Source of the DNA: Haberlea rhodopensis
Lineage: Eukaryota; Streptophyta; Magnoliopsida; Lamiales; Gesneriaceae
Length of the DNA stretch: 64,000 nt
NCBI GenBank assembly: GCA_907163345.1
Contig: CAJQUN010000009.1
Location: forward strand, 6,634,001-6,698,000
Direction of reading: 5' to 3'
Both the position numbers and the translations under genes were made by a program. Below the pieces are notes generated by a model. The model was given only the letters and a program-made list of their open reading frames with translations, made no database searches and was not told where the DNA came from. This document shows positions 56,723 to 64,000 of this stretch, one piece after another (within the stretch, counting starts at the first letter, position 1; every line of letters starts with the position of its first letter).

Positions 56723-58955
56723 CAAAAATGAAGATTGATCTGAATTGAATGGGATTATTGTATAAGATTGAAAAGAGTATCTGATAATCGAGAATTCATT
56801 TTCTGGTTTCCTATATGTTGTTTTCTGTTGTTGACGTGTTGAATTTAAGGATGCTTGGAGCGTACAAGACGGGTATTTTTGAAACTGAGATGAGAGAATA
56901 AATCAAAAGGCAATTTGATGTGTCGAGAATATTAATATTTATAATATATATTTTTGAAAAAATTAATTAAGATAAGTTTTAATAATTAAATTATATATTT
57001 ATACTATACTATATTATATTATAATATATGAGTATCTTACGATAACCACTTTAGTATAGCCATTGTGAAATTTAAAAAATATCCTCTATTTGCTTTAGTA
57101 ATAGCCATGAGACCATGAGATAAGGGACAATATTGAAAGATCATCTATTAATTTCCCAACTTAGTTCCCAATTTTTCACCAGTTTTTTTCTTTCCAAAAA
57201 TACATACTGCAGTTTTTAGCTTTTCATAAAATATCATATTTAAATCAGATATTTCAAATATAAAAATTTAGTATACATATACAATATATAAAATTTAAAA
57301 TTTCATTACACACACAACACATGTGTGGCGGCCGCTAATATATATAGTTTATAGTATATATACATCTCTTTTGAGCTTTTTAATTTGACATTTTTTAATA
57401 TATGGAAAAAGACCTATTCACTTCTTTAACAAAATTATGATAAATCTGAGCAATAGTATAACATTTAAAATTTATTTATTTATGTAACAAATCTTTAAAA
57501 ATATATTATTAAATTATTGTTTCTCTTTAATTTTAATATTATCGTAACTTATTCAAATTTAATATCCCATATTATCTAAGTCATTCATAAATTTTAGAAA
57601 TTCATAATTATCTATTATTATATTATAAAGTGAAAACACCCTAAATAAACTGCATCGGTCTCTTTGTGTGTTTATATATTGCTCCTAAAATACCTCGATA
57701 TAAATAACAAAATTCAATATTTTGATTTTTCTCCAATTTCCTAAAACAATTATTTCATCTAATTAATAATATATCATATTAGTGTTTAATATTTAAATTT
57801 TTTAAAACATATAGAATGATATATATTTACAAATTATAGTATTATGAGAAAAAAATACCAAAAATTTAAATAAAGAAAAAATTATGCCAACTGTTGGAAG
57901 TGGTGCACCAATAATTTTTTTGTGCAGTGCATCGTCTATGGCATAATAAGTCTAACACATCGACACTCACGTTTTGCAACCTTTCATGTTCACCTATTGG
58001 TTAGTCAGAGACTTTGCGTTGTCACTATAAGGAAATAAAGTTCCGTCTCTGTTACCAGTTATATCTTTTAGAAAAGTGGTAAGCATTTGATCCTAACACC
58101 AACACAATATACTCTATATAAAAAAATCATGCTATAGAAAATTATATATACATGTATCGTGTGCCAAAAATCACTACTATGTTATCTGTTACTATTATAA
58201 TACTAGAGAAATTACTTGGCCTCTTGGTATGGCCGTACAGTTACTAAAATGCCCCTAAATCTTTTATTAATCATAATAGTATACCAACATGGAAAATAAC
58301 TGAAATATCCTTAAGATTTTTACGAATTTCAATTTATCCTAATATACTATATTCTTAAAATATCTGTAATGTCTTTGATAATATTGTCAATTACAATATT
58401 ATCATATCACATAATATTTGTAATTAAATTTCGAAAAAGAAGTTAAAAAAAAACCAATTGAAAAAAATAACTGTGCAAGCACGGGTGGGGGACACTAATA
58501 TAGATATTGCGATAACTACGTGTCTAGTTATCTTGTTAAATATGAACCTCTTAAAAATAAGTTGTATCGATCGTTTTATGCAAGATAACAAAGATATCCG
58601 TCCTTCGATTTAATAAAAATTAATATAAAAATCTCTTTTATTTTCGATTTCCAAATTTTTCGAATTTCTAAAATATTTTTTATCCTTATCTGTATTTTTT
58701 AATTTAATAAAATATAGATTAATCATGTTGATAATAATTTTTTAAGAGATAAATTAACTTCTAAGTGCAGATTTGGTAACACTGGACTCGTGTTAATCTT
58801 TTTGTTCATATTTTTAAGAAAAATATATTTTTCGATCCTTGGCCGGAATAACTAATATATGCAACCTGTATTTCGTGTATTGAAATTAATTATATTTTTC
58901 AATATAGCAAACTTATATTAATAAAGATATTTTAAATAGCTTTATTTTTATTTTT
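56723..58955. other. PUF promoter side and AT-rich spacer
   Basis: The first 120 bases are probably the PUF 5' leader. Beyond about 56930 the DNA is extremely AT-rich with many stops. I see no gene, RNA or clear transposon ends. Confidence 0.5.
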
Positions 58956-59674
58956 TTAGCGTAAAACTAGAGGAAAAACATGTTGAAATATGCTTAATGA
59001 ATTGAAATTAAGCAAGTTGGACATGAGGAAAAGTAGAATACATGATAAATGACAAAATGAGCAAAAACTGATGAAAAAATACTGCCCTGGAAAAATCCGG
59101 GCAGCCCGGGCGGCACCCGAGCGCTTCCCAATCTTTTGGGCAGGAAGATGGGCACTCGAGCACCGTATCAGGGTGCTCAAGCGCCCGAGATTCTGCCAGG
59201 AAAAGTTTGTGGAGGTTTTTTCGTGAACTGGTGTGTCCCTTCACGTGCGGGTGCGCTTTTTCATGAATAAACACTTCCAAATGATGTCCTTTTTTGTGTC
59301 ATTTCGCCAAGTATAAATATAACAATCCTAAGTGAATTAAACACACTTTTTATGCAAGATCAAAGTCATTTTTTGAGAGAAAAATCTGCATAAACGTATT
59401 GTCCATCCATTGTTCTTGTTGAAGTGCATTTAAACCTTTGTAGTTTGAGGACTTGTGATTTGGAGTAGTCGTATCACAAGTCATAATCATTGTATCTTGG
59501 AAAACGATTGCCGCTAACCGTAAGCACCATAGCGAGACAATATTGTTTCAATGACAGAGATTCCAAATCTCGCCTCAAAAACATTCATAAAGCCATTGTT
59601 AATTTGCTTGCTATTATTCCTAAGATACACATCAAATATTAGATTCTTACAATTTTGAAACGATATCTGTAACA

Positions 59675-60552
59675 ATGGCTTCATCAAGTGGAACAACGAC
59701 TTTCGTTTATCATGGAGAAAGGCCAGATAAATTCAGTGGGAATGACTTCAAAAGATGGCAACAAAAGATGTTGTTTTACTTGACCACTTGAGTTTGGCAA
59801 GGTTATTAACCGATGAGGCTCCTACAGTTGAAGAAAGAGAATACGATCTCAAAAGAGGGCTGCAGTTGATGCTTGGAATCAAAGCGACTTCCTTTGCAAG
59901 AACTACATTCTAAACTGTTTAGACAACAAATTATGTAATGTTTATTGTCTTGTGAAAACAATAAAGGAACTATGGGCATCTCTGGAAAAAGAAGTACAAA
60001 TCTGAGGATGCTGGCATGAAGAAATTCATCGTTGGACAGTTCCTGGATTTTAAAATGGTTGACACCAAACCGGTGATAGCACAAGTGTAAGAGTTACAAG
60101 TAATCTTGCATGATATCCATGCGGAGGGGATGAGTTTAAGTGATTCATTCCAAGTGAGCACTATGATAGAGAAGTTGCTTCCTATGTGGAAGGACTTTAA
60201 GAACTATCACAAACATAAGCGTAAAGAGATGAGTGTTGAAGACCTTGTGGTTCGGTTGCGAATCGAGGAGGACAACAGGATGTCCGAGAGGGAGGCGGGT
60301 AGTCACCAAATGGAAGCATGTGCGAACTTGAATGAACAATGTACCAGAACAAACCGAAAGTTTGACGGTACGTCCTCCAAAGATGGAAAGGCGAAAAAGT
60401 TCAAAGAAAATTTCTACAAATGTGGAAAACCCAATCACATGACCAATGATTACCGTAACAAAGACGATCGTGGAAAGGCAAAAGATCGAGTCAACATGAC
60501 CGAAGATGATCGAATCTCAAACGACTTGAATGATCTTATGCTTACAGCTTGA
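59675..60552 (+). pseudogene. Copia Gag, degraded
   Basis: Starts MASSSGTTTFVYHGERPDKF, then SGNDFKRWQQKMLFYLTT, the typical N-terminus of one copia Gag group. The frame is lost near 59788 and again across 59900-60090, with several stops. From 60106 it is open again: IHAEGMSLSDSFQVSTMIEK, then WKDFKNYHKHKRKEMSVEDL and RLRIEEDNR. The zinc knuckle YKCGKPNHMTNDYRN has lost its first and last cysteines (Phe/Tyr in their place), so it could not bind zinc. Confidence 0.85.
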
Positions 60553-61019
60553 TTAATGTTTTGAGATTAACAAGGATTGTATTATACAAACTTGGTGTTT
60601 GTGGGAATGTTATACCATCTTTCAAAATAATTGTAATGATGGTTCATCGTTAATCGTTGAAGCAATAGAAATTATGTTATTACTCATTTGATTGAGTTTA
60701 TGATTTATGGATGATCTTGTGGTGGATAAGTTAACAAAACCGTCATTCATTCGGATGAAAGAAAAAGACGCCTCTGGAATCAATTCACATTGATGTTGGT
60801 GATTTAAAGTTTGTGAATTAGAGGTATGTGAAAAGTATTACTTTATCGATTATTGCACAAGATATTGTTATGGCTATTTGCTCCGAAGCAAAGACTGTCA
60901 TTGAAGTGTTTGAACACTACGAGAAAGGGTTGAAACAAACTAAGCAACTGAGTTTTGCAATGAATAATTTTGAGTTGATTCTATTTGTGTTGTCTAAGCA
61001 TTTTGTGCTTAAGACTTGA

Positions 61020-62010
61020 ATTTTCAAGTTTTAAAATCTTGAATTCAAGTTTTCTAAGATTTGTATGCTTAAAATACAAATTATGAATCAAATGTCACAT
61101 CTGGTTTTCTGGGCGTTGTTCTCTCTTAAAATTGATTCTATTTGAATTTTCAAAGCATTATATGCTTAAAGATCGAACTTGCAAGACATAAAATCTTGAA
61201 TTCGAGTTTTATAAGTTTGGACGCTTAAAATGCAAATAGTAAATTTTATTCGAGAGATGGTCCAAGTTTCAAAATTTGTAAGCAAGCGCGCTTAAATCAA
61301 ACTTTGCAAGATATAAATCTTGAAGTTTGATTTATAAATTTATAAGCTTAGAATTTGAAACTTGAAAGAAAAAGCAATGAAATCTTGATAAGTTTGAGAT
61401 TACACAAAATTATGGGGGCGACCTGAACTGAACCCGATTGAGGAAGTAGTTATTACGTATATTATATTTTATGATTAGGAAGAATACAGGAAAGAATATG
61501 AAAATATCCCCCCGGTCTATGATACGGAAATGGAATTCTGTTGGTCAACCATATTCTAAATACCACACTCATGCAATGATTGTAAAAAAAAAAAAAAAAC
61601 CTTATGAGTTAAGGACAAAGTTTCCTACAAATAGTGAAAGTGTGGAGGTTCCTGACTAAAGTAAAGTGTCAAAGTAATGACATGAGAAACTTGACAAAAC
61701 TATGTTGTCAAAACAAGTGTGATACAAGTGACACACATGAAGCATATCTAAGAATGCATGTATGTTGATGATGTGCTCATTATGAGAAGCAATATAAAGA
61801 TCATCAAAACAATGAAGAAAATGTTGATAAAACATTTTGACATGATGAAGTTGATGCAGCAATATCAAATTGGAATTGAAGTTTCCAAGACGAATTCTCA
61901 TGTTTAATTCTAGTTCCAAATTTTTAACTTTGCTTTTAAAATTCAAGTTTGTAAGAAATAAAATCTTGAACTTGGATTTTCTAAGAAATTACGCTTAAAA
62001 TTTAAATTGT
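61020..62010. repeat. Dispersed degenerate repeat with small hairpins
   Basis: A unit of about 75-90 bases appears near 61015, 61165, 61300 and 61930: (g)caagayataaaatcttga, then attcaagtttt, then gcttaaaat. Each holds the inverted pair tcttgaattcaag. Copies lie both before and after the reverse transcriptase relic. Confidence 0.65.
61755..61905 (+). pseudogene. Copia reverse transcriptase fragment with YVDD
   Basis: The frame from 61755 reads CMYVDDVLIMRSNIKIIKTM, then KKMLIKHFDM, then QYQIGIEVSKTNSH. This is the catalytic YVDD box and the following strand-helix of a copia reverse transcriptase. Upstream and downstream parts are unrecognisable. Confidence 0.8.
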
Positions 62011-62034
62011 GATTAGCATAAATGTAATACTTGA

Positions 62035-62559
62035 CCAGATAAACCAACAACTACCCAAGCGACATCAGGTCCCCTCAAACCAAAATAGCACAGCACTAGG
62101 TCGAAAAAGGGAACCGCTTTTGAACTATCTGAAGGTACAATAACGGATAAGCAAGAGATCATTAAACGCCACTGGATGGTACACGAAATCGAGACGCCCA
62201 GTAATCAATGCCAAGCGAGGCCCAAGCAGTGATACATAATCAAAAGCCACCATCAACATAACAAAAAAGGTACACAAGACAAAGAAAATAGGCAGGACCA
62301 AATATTACCTCAATGGTCGGCATGAATATCACACAACCATGGCCAAAAAGATAGATATCTAGAAACGGACACACTAGGACAACCACGTACAAAAGCGTAT
62401 CTACCAAACGACACTTATATGAAATAAGTAGAAAATAAGGAAATAGATCCACTAAGCAAAAGAGGGGAGATATTGCGACCAACCCGTCACAGACAAAATA
62501 ATGCACAGATCACTCCCCAAACCCGCACAACCCACCATAACTTCCTCATAACTAGCGGC
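62035..62559. other. Spacer, unclassified
   Basis: Less AT-rich than its surroundings, with no recognised domain in any frame. Possibly old retrotransposon DNA. Confidence 0.35.
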
Positions 62560-62940
62560 AGGTTGCTGCGCAACTACCGGAAAAAAGAGAGCCAAAGCAG
62601 AGCATCAATCCCCTGCTGAGAGGACACCATCACCACGCCCGAGACCACCATCTCCACCGAAACCTCCACCATAACCAAACCAACCACCATCTCCATCACC
62701 GATGCCATTGCCGTCAATGAATCCCCCACCATGGCCAAGCGCTCCACGGAGACCACCCCCACTGGCCAAACTATCACCGAGACCACCCCACCGACCAATC
62801 CTCCACCAGCTATCAAAGCACCTCCACCACCCAAGCCACCACCACGAACTACAGTTACCAAAATTAATAAACAAATGCCAAAGATCGGGCGACAGCTCCA
62901 CAGGGAGAACTATGAAATAGAGAGAAAAAATCCATAAAGG
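62560..62940 (-). other. G/P-rich low-complexity stretch, possible glycine-rich protein relic
   Basis: The plus strand is rich in accacc/ctccacc triplets. The minus strand therefore reads glycine-rich in two frames (GGGLGGGGALIAGGGLVGG in one, GHGGGFIDGNGIGDGDGGW in another). In the frame 62861-62574 a hydrophobic stretch GICLLILVTVV precedes the glycine run, like a signal peptide, but its only Met comes late and a stop lies just upstream. I do not see a reliable gene. Confidence 0.35.
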
Positions 62941-63644
62941 AACGAGGGTTGTTACATAACTTTTTTTTTGTCTTTGTTTAATTTGATTGAATAATTTTGC
63001 GTTTTTAATTTTTTTTCAATAAATAAATATATATATATATATATAAGTTTTATAGAATTACAAAAATATTTTAATTTACTCATTTTGTACATTAGTGTTT
63101 CTTTTATTGTTCAGACTATTTATTTTGAATCTAATTAAAATTGAAAGAAAAATTATTAAATCTTACAAGTTATAATTTATGTATTGGTATTTCTATTATT
63201 TACCTCAATATTTAGGTAGCTTTCTTATTATTTTCTTATTTAATTAGTGCTATTTTCACACCTATAATGATTGGAATACATTTTACCAAAGAAAGGTTAA
63301 TGAAGGAAGGATCCCTCATAATAATTGCATATTATTTTTGTATGTCACAATAAAATTGATTTTTTTAAAGAAATAATTAAATTTTTGAAAATACAGCAAA
63401 ATTGGGCGGTTATATTTATGTGTGTGGCGTACCCTACCAAAACTTTGGCATGGTCCGTCACACACAGTAACGGATGTTGCAGCGTCCGGTGGACGCATCA
63501 GTAGCAGTGGACATTCCTTTTCATAAAAATAATCCCGGCCGTGTTTTTGGCCTGCATGATTTTTAAAACAAAATCTGCAGTGTCTGTTGCAGGACAAACA
63601 CTGCTTTATTTTTTAAAAAAAATCAAAGATGCTCAGTTTTATTG
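62941..63644. other. AT-rich spacer
   Basis: Runs of A/T and a short TA repeat (63025-63044). No gene seen. GC content rises near 63410-63560 ahead of the TATA-like box. Confidence 0.45.
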
Positions 63645-63656
63645 CCTATAAAATGG
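63645..63656 (+). promoter_or_regulatory. Candidate TATA box near the right edge
   Basis: cctataaaatgg is a good plant TATA box. It is followed 30 or so bases later by a pyrimidine-rich, leader-like stretch (acatcaactttctctcatc). It could serve a gene beyond the window or be part of an LTR. No coding start is visible before 64000. Confidence 0.4.
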
Positions 63657-64000
63657 ATGAAGTTTTCGTAATCAGAACACATCAACTTTCTCTCATCATA
63701 ATTTTCTATTATTTCATCTCCTATAAATTTATTATATATACAAACTATATTTTGGGGAAATGTTATTATAGAGAAAAAATCGGTTGAACATAGCATCTCA
63801 TATGTGAGACCTATTTGAGTATTACAATCTATTATTTTGATGTAGTTGGTTCAAGTTGAGTAGAAAAAAAGAAACATCAATCCAATGCGCAAATGTTGCA
63901 TTATGTTGAAACCGAGCCAACTAGTTATGGTGTTGGTTTTATGAACATGAATCATATATTTCACATGTAATTGAAGGATTGAACAATATAAATTACAACG
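63657..64000. other. Right-edge sequence
   Basis: No open frame of note. May be the leader of a gene starting outside the window. Confidence 0.35.

Larger units (their letters stand above)
58956..62034 (+). mobile_element. Decayed Ty1/copia element
   Basis: A gag relic (59675-60552) and a reverse transcriptase relic (61755-61905) lie in the right order and orientation. A TATA-like agtataaatataac near 59312 with a G/C-rich stretch before it (59090-59240) looks like part of the 5' LTR. No LTR pair or target duplication could be matched, so the outer limits are guesses. Confidence 0.55.

Noticed and set aside
62605..62901. Glycine-rich protein gene on the minus strand
   Set aside because: Two frames are glycine-rich at once, as expected from the triplet composition. 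Start and signal peptide cannot be joined in one frame. Kept only as a low-confidence region.

Overview
The window is nuclear DNA from a flowering plant, most likely a eudicot. It is AT-rich, its genes are split by many short introns, and the space between genes is packed with plant-type transposable elements. Four intact protein genes stand out: (1) a receptor-like cytoplasmic kinase of the PCRK/PBL19 type (+, 17648-26660); (2) a small secreted S1-type (SPH) protein (+, 30142-30561); (3) an OTU-family deubiquitinase of ten coding exons (+, 46136-50137); (4) a Pumilio/PUF RNA-binding protein of ten coding exons (-, 56345-50814). The kinase and OTU genes are, as far as I recall, also neighbours in Arabidopsis, so the order kinase-OTU may be ancestral and later stretched by transposons. 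The OTU and PUF genes converge. I cannot name the species.

Layout. 1-3783: AT-rich spacer with a solo LTR (1645-2729, duplication ttgag). 3784-8911: a complete, young, gag-only LTR retrotransposon with intact gag and no pol. 9699-13194: a collapsed Ty3/gypsy element. 13221-14553 and 15546-15960: two 5'-truncated LINE remnants (L1-like and RTE-like). 17648-26660: the kinase gene. Its second intron begins with only seven original bases, followed by a solo LTR (duplication aattg) that was itself split by a 6.1 kb Ty1/copia element (duplication ataat). 27315-28173: two MITEs. 29015-32215: degenerate fold-back minisatellites, the S1-like gene and a hAT MITE with a tRNA-like insert. 33053-34675: a 43-base tandem repeat and a LINE ORF1 remnant. 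35355-38763: a hAT transposon (duplication cttctaac) with a deleted transposase, itself hit by a solo LTR (duplication ttgtt). 40602-41159: another hAT MITE (duplication accttgat). 41275-43402: a Mutator-like element. 58956-62034: a decayed copia element. 62560-62940: a G/P-rich low-complexity stretch.

The most unusual object is the Mutator-like element at 41275-43402. It has a perfect 9-base target duplication and 403-base inverted arms that differ at one position by eye. Both arms carry a GRF zinc-finger coding fragment. Its core holds most of ten copies of a 23-base palindrome and a 220-base tandem duplication. A transcript through it would fold into a long hairpin, which makes it a candidate small-RNA source against a host GRF gene. 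Other points worth checking are a GC-AG intron in the kinase, the LTR insertion just 3' of a splice donor, and the gag-only element with self-complementary LTR motifs.

Exon boundaries, target duplications and repeat counts were read directly from the sequence. Family names rest on recognised motifs; no database search was possible.
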